Assembly: GCA_019648995.1 (NCBI GenBank)
Contig: BLXT01007237.1
Span: forward strand, 1,913,133 to 1,941,392
Source: Plakobranchus ocellatus
Taxonomy: Eukaryota > Mollusca > Gastropoda > Plakobranchidae
Reading direction: 5' to 3'
Length of the DNA stretch: 28,260 nt
Shown here in pieces: positions 1 through 11,000 of the stretch; positions within the stretch are counted from its first letter, which is position 1, and each line of letters opens with the position of its first letter. Position numbers and translations under genes: made by a program. The notes beneath the pieces were generated by a model. The model did not search any database. It saw only the letters and a program-made list of their open reading frames with translations, and had not been told where the DNA came from.

Positions 1-170
1 GGTTTGAGTAAAGACCTATGTAAGAAAGTGGGGTAGAGCAAGCAGCAAAAGTCAAATAAAGGGATTAATCATAATGGGAATAGCGGAGGTAAGAAAATTG
101 TTGGCTATTGTTAGGACAATCGTAATATAGCGATAGAGGCTGAAGAGCAAAGAAGCTATCCTTCAGTTCG

Positions 171-235
<65 letters not shown>

Positions 236-442
236 CGCTCGCATTCCCTATTAATGTTGTGAAATTCGGTAATAAAATAGTAGAAAATTAAAGGTGCGTG
301 CCTGTGAAGGAGGGGCAGATAATAGCCTGTACATTATATCTCCGATCTATTTAAATATGAATAATACTATTGACACTGCTGCTTTCACTGCCATCTTGCC
401 TGTTATAGTTTTCTTGTGATGTAAATACCGCAGTATGTATCT
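1..442. other. Upstream intergenic DNA
   Basis: I see no coding exon here. The only clear structure is the CT microsatellite listed separately. The rest is AT-rich sequence without a recognisable gene or RNA. Confidence 0.6.
174..240. repeat. (CT)n microsatellite with CTCG tail
   Basis: An almost pure CT dinucleotide run of nearly 60 bases passes into a short CTCG/GCTC tetranucleotide run at its right end. The compound structure looks like a slipped microsatellite whose end has mutated and re-expanded. It is likely to vary in length between individuals. Confidence 0.97.
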
Positions 443-470
443 CTACAAGCTACCTACCTCATCATATAGG

Positions 471-1024
471 TCAATTATATTCATACTTGAATGGATCTGA
501 GGGTTTATTTTGATCACTTGAATTCGACTTACCAAGTTTGAACTTCTTAAGTAAAAAGCTCGCAAAGTTTTGATCGTAACTGCCCAGATTTCGCTGATAA
601 CCTTTGATAACCTTTGATTCAAAGTTAGCTCCTTGGTTAGTATGTACGTGTTTGGAAACTCCGAAGTTTCTGATAAAAGCCAATAGGGTTTCAGGTGTGG
701 TTCTTTCCGACATGTCACATGTAGGTATCGCCCTAGCAAACTGGTAAAATGATCAATAATGAATAAGATACTGTTCTAATCTGCGCGACATTCACTAGAG
801 ATGCACACACTGGTTTGTCTCAGACAACATCCACAGTTATGGACTCGGTTGTTCACATTCTTGGCCAGAAGGAGAGAGCCGGGGTCTTGAAGGGCTCTGC
901 ACTCTTTGGAGATATTCTTGTTAGCCATCACTAAGTGTGGCTTTTCACCGATTGTTTTTTTTTTTTTTTTTTCTCGATATACCACGCGAGCATGAAACTG
1001 AAAACGTGGCCAATTTTTCTTCAT
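471..1024 (-). mobile_element. Ty3/gypsy-type LTR retroelement fossil (integrase part)
   Basis: On the minus strand, reading from about 1024 down to 471, translated pieces resemble a gypsy-class integrase in the expected order. First comes a Cys-X-X-Cys-type zinc-binding remnant (NCGCCLRQT). It is followed by the DDE core region, with NFGVSKHVHTNQGANFE matching the family's conserved stretch around the second catalytic acid. I recognise no LTRs, gag, protease or reverse transcriptase around it, so this is an isolated remnant. It is broken, with several breaks. The divergence suggests an old insertion. The family call rests on pattern memory only. Confidence 0.6.
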
Positions 1025-1500
1025 TATAATTTATACCATGTTAAATATAGTTGTTCAAGTTTTTTTGGTGTTGGTCATCATCATACCCATGTCTCATTTC
1101 GGTTATCGAGATATGAGGGAATGGGAAGGAATCCTCTTCTGGGTTTTTTACAATAGTCACTGTTCCCGCGAATAATGCAAATGCAAGTAGCATATAGCAA
1201 CACCATATCAATCCGAGGAGACTGAAGGTGGGACAGAGACTCAGCGTCCTTGATGGAAACCCCTAGGTTGTACCCAATTTCAAAATCAAAGACAGTATAC
1301 AGTCGCTAGACAGCGATAAAGATAATTATGCTTTCCTTGACTTCATAGTTCGGTAAAATTTCTTTTTGCGAGCTTTGCATTTTGGACTTGCAGCCTAAAG
1401 TATTTTTTGTTTAAAGGGGTGGAAAAGAGGGTGGGAGAAGGAGTTGGGAGGTCTATTAATAGAAAAAAAATAAAAATTATGACTCAAAAGGGCATGAATG
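1025..1500. other. Upstream DNA without recognised feature
   Basis: This stretch lies between the retroelement fossil and the proximal promoter. Short reading frames occur but none resembles a known protein, and no RNA gene is apparent. Confidence 0.5.
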
Positions 1501-1808
1501 GACCTGAATTTTGTGGGATTCTATTTAGACGAAAATGAGGATTACCCGAAATGGCGCGTCAAGTTCGATTACTCTAGATGATGATAAATTTTGCGGTACC
1601 GCGCTAGTACTGGTAGCTAAGCATATTAACATCTATCTAGATCTAGATTCTAGATCTAGAATCAGAATACTTTCACACTTAGCCCACATTTCGACCTAAG
1701 CTTAACGGAATCTCGATTTATTTAGCAGATGTCATAGCAGTGTGACGCACGACAGACAATTAATTATTTGCCGTTTGAGTTTTTTTTGTTTTAATACTGT
1801 CGATCAAA
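1501..1808 (+). promoter_or_regulatory. Putative MSH6 promoter / 5' UTR
   Basis: This is the region directly upstream of the MSH6 start codon. I see no convincing TATA box. Notable motifs are a GC-rich ATGGCGCGTC at 1551-1560 that loosely resembles an E2F site, a perfect 10-bp palindrome GCGGTACCGC at 1593-1602, and overlapping TCTAGA-type palindromes at 1635-1662. MSH6 genes elsewhere are proliferation-linked, so an E2F-like site would be plausible, but this is inference. The transcription start cannot be fixed from sequence alone. An in-frame TGA at 1776-1778 shows that the reading frame does not extend upstream. Confidence 0.35.
1635..1662. repeat. Overlapping perfect palindromes (TCTAGA/AGATCT)
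   Basis: Two perfect palindromes overlap: a 14-mer at 1635-1648 (ATCTAGATCTAGAT) and a 16-mer at 1647-1662 (ATTCTAGATCTAGAAT). They lie about 150 bases before the start codon. They could be a dyad protein-binding site, or a short satellite-like CTAGAT repeat that is palindromic by nature. Confidence 0.85.
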
Positions 1809-2007
1809 ATGTCTAAAACACCGAAAGGGAAACAGACCAACACACTATTTTCATACTTTCAAAAGACTCCAAAATCAGAGGGGAAAGAGAAACCTAAAGG
1901 CGGAGGACCCAATGATGTTCTGTCCCCAAGACGGTCGCCCAATGATCGTGACAAAAAGTCAGCTTCCAAGAAAAACTCCACGCCAATAAAAAATGGAGAA
2001 GCAATTG
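1809..2007 (+). CDS. MSH6: MSH6 exon 1: PIP-like N-terminus
   Basis: This exon encodes residues 1-66 plus one base of codon 67. The N-terminus carries QTNTLFSYF at residues 9-17, the counterpart of the PCNA-interacting PIP box of human MSH6 (QSTLYSFF). It is followed by a Lys/Ser/Pro-rich, presumably disordered segment. The donor is TTG|GTATGT. The start context is AAAATGT, and no alternative upstream ATG is open in this frame. Confidence 0.95.
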
Positions 2008-5000
2008 GTATGTCAAATAATTTGATTAATTAGCAAACCGAAAGATCAACTTTTACGATTGACTCAATAATGTATAGTAATTCTAGATTTTAAACGTCTG
2101 CCTTTGATTTGAAATCTAAAATTGTCAAAAGAATGCTAAATCCTTATCATTTTAGATCTACCATGAGATACACCACCCTCAGACTGGGAGTGAGTTCTGG
2201 GCCAATTTAGGGTACTAAGAATGTGGGTCCCTTATGTCTTCAATGATAATGACGAAATGAAGGCAATTTTAGTCAAATTGTGTGACAACTTTGCACCAAG
2301 TTCTGAATATGGCAGTTTCCACAAATATTATTTGAGATTGTCCCAAAACATCAATTTTCCAACATACAGAATCATAGTTTCTTACACATAGGCATATATA
2401 CATCAAAAGAAAGATACTTTAATGCTGAATTCAAATTTAAGACTCACGCGACCTAGAGATCATTTCTTGTAAAGTTACAGCAAAAAGAATAAAGCCATAC
2501 CATCACTAAAAACGAAGTTTCAGCCACTGAAAGTTTCACCACAAAAAGATTCTTCCTAAATTCACTGTACATACTATTTTCTTTTAAATAAATATGATGC
2601 ATTAGAGTTCATAGTATTATAGAGAATAATAATGTGTTCAGTAAAGCAATTTAAAAGAATGATGGGTTGAAAGAATACACATCGGAAAAGTGTGTGTTGC
2701 CGATTCTTCGCGTCTGCAATTCCTGTGTGTCGATTGTCCTGACAACTGCAATAACCATAAAGCCTACAGAAAGACAACAAAATCTCAGCCAAATCATGAA
2801 AATCCTGTGATTTTGAATGTTCAATGTGTCAATTCAAAGTCTAATGCGCTACGTAGTATGAAGGTGTCCAAATGCTAATGCGGTTATGATTTTCGATCTC
2901 CTAAATTATAGATCTATTGAACCGTCTCGGTCATAGGCAATGGACTCTAAAGCAACACACAGCAAACAATCAAACATTAAACCTATTTTTCAAAATTGAA
3001 CAGGAGCAAACCCTTGTTCACTGAACGATGTTGACGGATTTTGTTTCGCTCACATACAAAAAAGTTCTGAACTTCAGCTCCACAAAGTGGAATTGAAACT
3101 GACACTGTGCCTAGCGGTCAATAAACTGCATTAAAATCGCTACCTTTGGTTTACTATCGATCCTTACATTCCTTTTTACAATACTGAATTCTTTAAAGCA
3201 AGGAGGAACCGATATTTTATATTAATGTGATCCCGGTTTATCGAACATCGTGGTGACACACACTGTTTAGTCGGCAATGTGGTTTTTGCAGCCCGCTAAT
3301 GAGAGTTTAAAGCGCTTTAAAAAACTACTGTTGATGTTCAAAAGGAAAGAAAAACTTTCAAAGAATGTTTTTAGGGTGGTCAGATTGATCAGAATTGGTG
3401 TTTAATGAGCTCTTCTGTCCTTCAAACAATACCATCGCAAAATTGGGAACTAATCTGTGTTGTTTTTTGACGCGACCAGGAAACAAAAAAAAATTCAAAT
3501 AAAATTTATAGGCACAATCTTGCTTTTGCTGTTTCTTTTCATCATTAAAAATGCATAGCACATAATAACCAGTGTAAATCATGCTTCATTTATGACATAT
3601 TAGGGGTCCAAATCAAAGCATGCTATTGGGACAAGTTTGTGGAATCCGCCATATGTGCACTCAAGATAAGTTAATATTATATTTGTAATTGTTGATAATT
3701 GTAGATGAATTTTTAAAGTTGTCAACAATTGACTTAAGTTGCCTTCATTTTGTTGCCAAAATCAAAAACAGACGGGCCCACATTCTTAAGTAATACCCCA
3801 TTGAGATTGTTCGAGAGTAGGTCAATGCCTAATTCTTTGGCTTGAGATCTGTACAAAACAAGCGAAAGCCTTATGATTTGCATTTGGCATTTCATTTGAT
3901 AACAACATACCTAGTTAAAATTTTTTAAATAGATCTTCGTATCACTAGCCGGTGAGACTGAGATTCCAGAAGCATAACTGTAGACACTGCCTACTTTAAA
4001 AATTGGAAAGCGTAACTGTAGGCAGTACCTTCAAAGTAGCCTCTGGATCTAGGCACTACATGTAATCTTCTATGCAAGCTAGAATGAGTTAAGTCACAGA
4101 CCTAAGAAAGGCATAAAAATATAAAAAACATTTTTTTCCATTGCTTTTACCTTTAAGTTAGCTAACCTACTTATTGAGAAATTTAGAGTTCAATATTTTT
4201 AAAAACGTATCTTGCGACTAATCCAAATGAGTCAAACATTGCTTTTTTAACACTTTTCCAATTCCCTTTCTATTCCTAGAAAAAGTTTTTTTTTATATAT
4301 ATAATAATTTTATCTTTTTTCTTCTTTGACATCTTTTTCGAAAAATTTTAGAGATCCAATATTTGGTCTCAGGATTAACATTATAAATAATTCTATCCAG
4401 TGTGTGTAACCCACTCAGAAAGAATATAATTCAGGCTATTTCTATGGTTTAAAATGTTCATTGCCACTTTTGATTCACAATTTGAATTGCTCTGGAGACA
4501 AATTTTGTTAAATCCTGATAGCAACCTGAATATGAAAATGCATATGATTTTGATCTCTGCGGGAAGATAAAAGTTCAGCTTTATATGAGAGGTCCAGCCA
4601 AGGGACAAGAGCCTGAAGATTCCTTCATAATTCATTTCATGAAGGAAAATTGCACAAGGAGATATTTACTTCGTTTTGGAGCACTTGTTGCCTTCATCAG
4701 GACTCATTGCTGCAGTGTTTTTGTCAAATGCCACTGTGGATAATTTCATTGAAGACACTAATTTTTAAAAGTTCAAGGGAATATTATGTGAAAGGATTTT
4801 TTTTTTTAATGCGTGCTAATCAATGTAACTTAAAAACAAAAGACACCAGAAACCATTGCTATTACTTGAAGAAATTGTAAATGTAGAGAAATAAGATTGT
4901 TTTTGTCAAGGTGAGAGTGAAGGAATTGATTTTACATCTCTACAGTATATGAAAAACAATGTAATTTTCATTTTCAGAGCATTCAGAGGGTGATTTGGTG

Positions 5001-8000
5001 TGGTCAAAACTTGAGGGTTATCCCTACTGGCCTAGTCTTGTGTGTAACCATCCCACAGAAAAAGTTCATGTCAAGGGAGGGAAGTCTAAACAAGTTCATG
5101 TTCAGTTTTTTGATGAGCCACCCACAAGAGCATGGATAAAAGAAAGGTATAGTTAAATCTTATTGTGTATTTTATTCAAACATTTATGCTTTGAATTTGT
5201 CTTCTTCAGCCAACAATAACATTGTCATTTTGAGAGCTTTATTGATTTTATCTTAATTGTTTAATAGTTTTGTCTAGCAACCAATTTTTTTTGTCTCTTT
5301 ATTGTATTATCTCTTACTCTACTTTGTAAGTGGCGGCTATATGTATTCTGATTTTGAGATTTTCTTTAAAATGCTCATAATATATATATACATGCAGATA
5401 ACCGCTTGCTAGACTGAATGTCTTGAGACCAAACTAGATGTGTTGTAAGACACTTGTTGAAGAAATTAAACCATTTGAATAGTTAGAGACTGCTTGATTT
5501 GGTGACTCTGAATGTTATTACCTTGCTTTTATTTCAACTATACGTTTTAAATTTTCAGTAAAAAAAATTGAAAGAAAATCAAGACGTTCAGTAGATTTTT
5601 TTTCTCTAAATGATTTATCCTCAATATATAACTCTTATGGAGCTTCCTCAAGACATGGTCAAGTAAACCCCAAACCAAAGTAAACATCTCCAGTCTGTGT
5701 AAGCTAAAGAAGAGCAAATTATATGTAGTCATTGTTTTGAAGGAAAATAGACTTGAAATAATTCTGTTTTCTAAGTTGTGGTTGCAGTAAAAAAATTTTG
5801 ATGCATACATGAATGAAATTACGTTGCCATTGATCTACAACGGACAATATGCTCATAGTCATTTTATTCATTTCGTATTGTACATTACAGAAATATTAAG
5901 CCTTTCAATGGCTCAGATGATGAAGCCTGCCAGAGAGGAGGCCAATTCTACACATTGAATGCAAAGATAAACAGAGGTGCTAAAGAGGCTGACAAAGCTC
6001 TCAACATGGAGAGAAAAGATCGTCTGTCTCTTGTTGTTGATCTGCTTCCATCAAGTGATGAAGAGGAGGATACCATGGAGGACTTAGATCGTAAATATTT
6101 GACACATTTTTTATCTGTAGAGCAAAAATATGGAATGTCTAACTCTATGGGAATCTAAAGTAGACTCTGCTTATAATGTCAGCTTATAAGGCTAAGTAAT
6201 GAACGAAGAAAATATAAACACCATTCTTTAACAAAGGCAAAGATGGCCATTCCATCTTTTTATTTCGTATTTGGTTGATGCAAATTTGCAAGAATCTAAC
6301 TAGACAATTAATTTTCTGATCTAGCTTTCAAAAATGGCAAATGAGCTGAAGTAGAAATTTAAGCTTTTAACTTAAATGTTAATGTTATTTACATTATTTT
6401 TTTAACAAATCAATTAAAATTGAATCATTGAGAGCAATTTGACAGGATATTAAGAGTTAAAATAAAAATACACCAGTCAAATTATGTGCTTCAGTATGAT
6501 GTGAGTAGTAAAGAAATTTTATCTACTTCATGTGCAAAAAAAAAAAAAAAAAAAGGTGGCTATAGCATATGATCAGTATCGATAAAACTTGCCCAAAAAT
6601 TAAAAGAAAAATAACATTACAAGTAAGCGTTGAATGCGTATAAGATATTAATATGAGTTTTTTTTTGCTCTATGTTAAAATCAAAATTGTTGTTGAAAAG
6701 AAACTCTCCAGAATTTTCATAGTGCTCTGTAGAATATGGAATATGTAGATCAATATGTTTGTCCCCCTGGGATTGACGGTGCCTGATAATAATCTTAGTA
6801 TTGACAATGATGCTCCATCTATCTCAGTGTTGACTCAGCTGGCTGCCCTACAAATATGATTGTGATATCATTTAATAGATTTTGTTGTGAATTTTGCTCC
6901 TTAGCCATTTATTTAAACATGGAATCATTCTATTTTTTTCAGAACTATTGAAAAGGCAAAGAGCAGTCTTTTTGTAAAAAGCCTGTTTTTTTTCCTTTAG
7001 GGCATGAAAAAATATTTCTGTACTTTAAAACCTTGAATTTTCATATTTTTTCATGTTTCCTCTCTTTTTTTTCTTTCATTGCAGCCACAATATTTGACGC
7101 TGAAATGTCGGATGAGGATGTTCTAAAAGAAAATTGTCAGTCAAAGGTCAAGGAGTCTAAGGTAACAAGTTTAGCATCTCTTAAGATCTTTGTTTGTAAA
7201 GCCTTACATAAAGCGGTTTTGAAAGCTGGCATTTATCTGTCCTTCCCTCAAGCACATAAGATTTTTCCCCAGAAGTTCAGTGTAACTAAAAAGAAAATTA
7301 AATTTCAGAGGAGCATTGAATAAAAATATCGCCTTCAACTGAATGGAGGTAAATATTTTGTACTCTATATTAGTTATTATAACAATGAGACATGCTTATG
7401 TATATGTTTTGAAGGAATACATGCTAACTCTTCAATATTGTCAGACAAAAAGTAGTGCTAAGTCGTACTAGAGACAAAAAGTAAAGTTCTACTTATAGCT
7501 GGTACTCTCCTTCCTTCAAAGCCAGTGAGTCAAGTATTTGATCAATGTTACTATCAAACAGTAGAGACTATACAGTTATAGGGTGCCCTATCTAACATGG
7601 GGGAATGTTTGTGGTACATTGGCTAGCCTACCTACTTAAATCTGAATCAATCTTTCTGTTGGTGGCTCAGAGTGTTGAGGGCCACCTTTGACGTCTTGGC
7701 TTATGATTTCCTTGTATTAGATGTACTATATCGGCAGAAAACAAACAAATTTCATAATGAAACTGCGACCTGTCTAGCTTAACATATTTTGAATAATTGC
7801 ACTTCAGGAAAGCAGTCCAAGAAAAAGGAAATCCAATTCACCGCAGAAACCATTACAGTCACAACGTAAAGCGGCCAAAGAGGCAACCATGAAAAACAAG
7901 AGGCGGAGAATTTTGATCAAATCAGAAAGTGGGGATGAAGATTCAGGTAAGTTTTTACCATCTTCACATCAAAAGGAAACAAAAGGTATAAATGAATTGT

Positions 8001-11000
8001 AAGATGCATTGTGAACATTTTAAACAATGAATGTTTCTTGGAGCTGCATTCTCTGTGATTTATAATGGTGAAAATAAATGTAGATATATTGCTTCTGTGC
8101 GAAATAGTAAGGTTTTAAGTACTGTTTAAAGAAGCATCAGGCCCATTAGGACTGGTCTAAAGACATCACTGTATAAAAGATAAAAGGTCAAGCCTATTTT
8201 TTTAACAGCAAGGAGCAATAGAAATCATCCTCTCTTTTTGCAAAAAAAAAATTCCTCATATCTCAAATTTATGACATATCTAGTATTACTTGGCACTTTC
8301 ACAATGAGAACCACTGTTCAATACGCAAAGCTTATGAACTCACATTCCTGCTGTACTGTAACTCATTTATGTAAATTTTTTACATTTCTACCTTAAATTG
8401 TTACAGGCCTGTATCTTGATTTTTTTTTTATTCATTTAGCTGTTGATATGATGTTTGCTCTGCTGATAAAGTTTTAAGAGGAGAAACTTAACTCAAAGAA
8501 TTATATCAGTCCTCGGAAAGATTTAAAACAAATATGCTGATTGTTTATATTAGTCTCGTCAATTGAATTTTTCGATGGTAAATTTTGTGTTTCCATCAGG
8601 ATCTGGAGAAAAGTGTCGGAAGAAAGGCCAAACGAATTTCGATATGTTTATTTTTTGGGAAAAGTTTGCTATTTAATAAACCAAATTACTTTTTCTCATC
8701 TATAGAGGATGATTTTAAACCAGGGTCTGAAGAAGAGGATGATAATGATGATGATGACTCAGCGAGTGAAATTGATGAGGATGAGGTGTCAGACATTGAA
8801 CCTGAGTCTGAGCCTGAATCTCCAGTCAAAGACGTTAGTACAAAAAAAATAAATTTGAAACTCTGTGTCTTGCACATATGAAATGGGCTGGTCGTCAACT
8901 TTGTACAAGACAGCAGTTATTATTAAATATTTAAGCAAAGTTGGGGATGTAAAGTAAAATGATAAATTGTCTGCATTAAGAATCTTTTACTTTTTAAGTT
9001 GGCAAAAGTATTCACCACCATGGTTGTTTATTCTGTTTTATAACCTTGTTTAGGCGATAATTTGTATTATAAATTTGTGACTTTAAATCAATATTTCTTT
9101 ATCAGCTTTTCAACAGAAAATAATATTCAAAGATATTGTTTTGTTAACTACACTTTCTCTAGTCCAATGAATTAGTACTGAAGGAGGCTAATCTTGAGCG
9201 ATCTCTAATTAAAACAATAAGACAGAGGCAATTACAGTTTTTAGGCCATATTTGCGGACACGGGTTTTGAACAATTAGCAATCACTGGAAAGATTGAAGG
9301 CAAACGCAGTAGAGAATAACAGAAAATATCTTTTATTGAAAGTCTTACAACATTGGCAATAGGCAAGGGTAACAGCAACAACTTTATGAGATTAACTGAG
9401 AATAGGTTTGAGTGGAGGAATATGATCGCCAATATCTGTTCCAGACAAGATACTCGCATAAAAAGAATCCTAACCAGCCATCTTGTAAGTTAATGAGCTT
9501 GAAGAGGATAAAATTCCAACTTGTCTCATTGTGTTGGACTGCCAGACAAATGCTCTTTCTTTAGGTTCTCATTTAGGATATTTTTCTCTTTATTCATTCA
9601 GTGTTATAATTTGCTGCAAATGTATTTTTGTTTAGGAGCAAATGCTTGGGGCTCCTTGTTATTTTGCTTTCAAATTTCTCCCTGTGCTTTAGTCTAGTTA
9701 AAGGATAAACTTGTTTTTCGTTGATTTTGATAAAATAGATGTAATATATCATTTATATCACAACTGTTTTAGCTATTGTGCAATGCAACTTTCTCACAGT
9801 CTCGTAAAAGAAAAGCTCCAGGAGGTAGTACGCCAGCCAGTTCCAAAAAAACCACATCTTCATCAGCGAGCGACAAAAAACCTGCATCAAGTCCTTCTTT
9901 GAGCATCAGTACAAAGTCGAAGCTCTCTTCATTCTCAGCTCCTGAGGTTTGTATGTGAACAAAAGTTTTTGAAAATTCAAACCCAGTGTTAAGGGGTTGT
10001 AATATTTTTTGTCCATCTCTATTGGAGATGGAGTAGCGGGATATAGTGAAAGACAGGAAAGGGAAGGAATGAACTTGAACCAATATCCAAATCAGAATCA
10101 GTAATTCAGATTTAGGAGATCAAAGTGTCTTATTGAGAAATCAGGATCTAATGTGTTCTTTTTTCAACTCTTGTGTAGTTTCTTTATGTAGCAATTTCTC
10201 CCCATGTTAAACATCATAGGTAATATGTCTAACAGATTACTTATACAATTATAGTTTTAAATCATCTAATACTCAAAAGACCGACCAGCTCTTAACAATA
10301 AGACATATAAATAGTTCTCCTTAACCCCTTCATGCCATATATGACGTTTTACGTACGTCATATTAGCTTCATTAAATATCATGCCAAGATGCCCTACACG
10401 ACGTTCAACGTACGTCATGCTTCTTGTGCCAAGATGCCATACTTGACGTATAATGTACGTAAGGTTATATTGAATAGTGGAAAAGTTTCAAAGCCTACGC
10501 TAAAGCCATTTAGAAAATTGAATTTATCGATATTTTTATTCAGATTTAGGATCTAATATACATTATATTTTAATATCCACACAAATTACACAACTTTATA
10601 CCAGCTTTTGCTAAGGTGCCAAGCTTCATGAAAATGGGAACCAATGACACTGAGTCCCTCAAAATCCAATTTGAGATACTTATCCTTGTGCCAGATGTCA
10701 AGGATTGAGTTCTGGTACCCTGCCATATTCTTTGTTTTAACAGCCTCCCTATGTGTTTCTAGTAACCAGAATAGAGCCCTCTCAGGCTTCCAATCATGTA
10801 AAACCTGTTTTAGAACTCCCTTTGGCTTCATTATAAAGGAAAAGCTAAGATTGTATAATGTAATAACAGAGTCAACAATTATTTTGTATCAAATTTAACC
10901 TTTACATTCATTTTGATGTTATCCATTATCTGTTCATATAATGTTAACAGTAACATAGACAAGGATAACATATTTTTTTATATTGATATGGATTCTAAAT

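Larger units (their letters stand above)
2008..4977 (+). other. MSH6 intron 1
   Basis: This intron is 2970 bases long and contains the inverted repeat described separately (2203-2350 and 3617-3803). It also has a weak fold-back/direct repeat near 3966-4030. Elsewhere there are only short unrecognised frames. I see no exon or RNA gene. Confidence 0.7.

Noticed and set aside
1551-1560. ATGGCGCGTC as an E2F site.
   Set aside because: It is only a partial match to TTTSSCGC and was kept as a remark on the promoter, not as a separate feature.
2574-2878. Cys-rich short frames on both strands in intron 1.
   Set aside because: The cysteines have no zinc-finger or toxin-like spacing. No splice or start support was seen.
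7162-7323. Exon 4 frame stays open past its donor, which could suggest a longer exon.
   Set aside because: AAG|GTAACA is a good donor, the linker continues in phase in exon 5, and the extension has no MSH6 similarity.
7665-7722. TGGCTCAGAGTGTTGAGG followed about 30 bases later by GGCTTATGATTTCC, resembling tRNA A and B boxes of a SINE.
   Set aside because: The B-box likeness is poor. No tail or second copy was seen.
9769-10083. 104-codon minus-strand frame.
   Set aside because: It is the antisense shadow of MSH6 exon 7 and its intron flank.
10586-10831. 81-codon minus-strand frame in intron 7.
   Set aside because: There is no recognisable domain or family and the codon pattern is undistinguished. 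It could be transposon-derived, but this cannot be supported.
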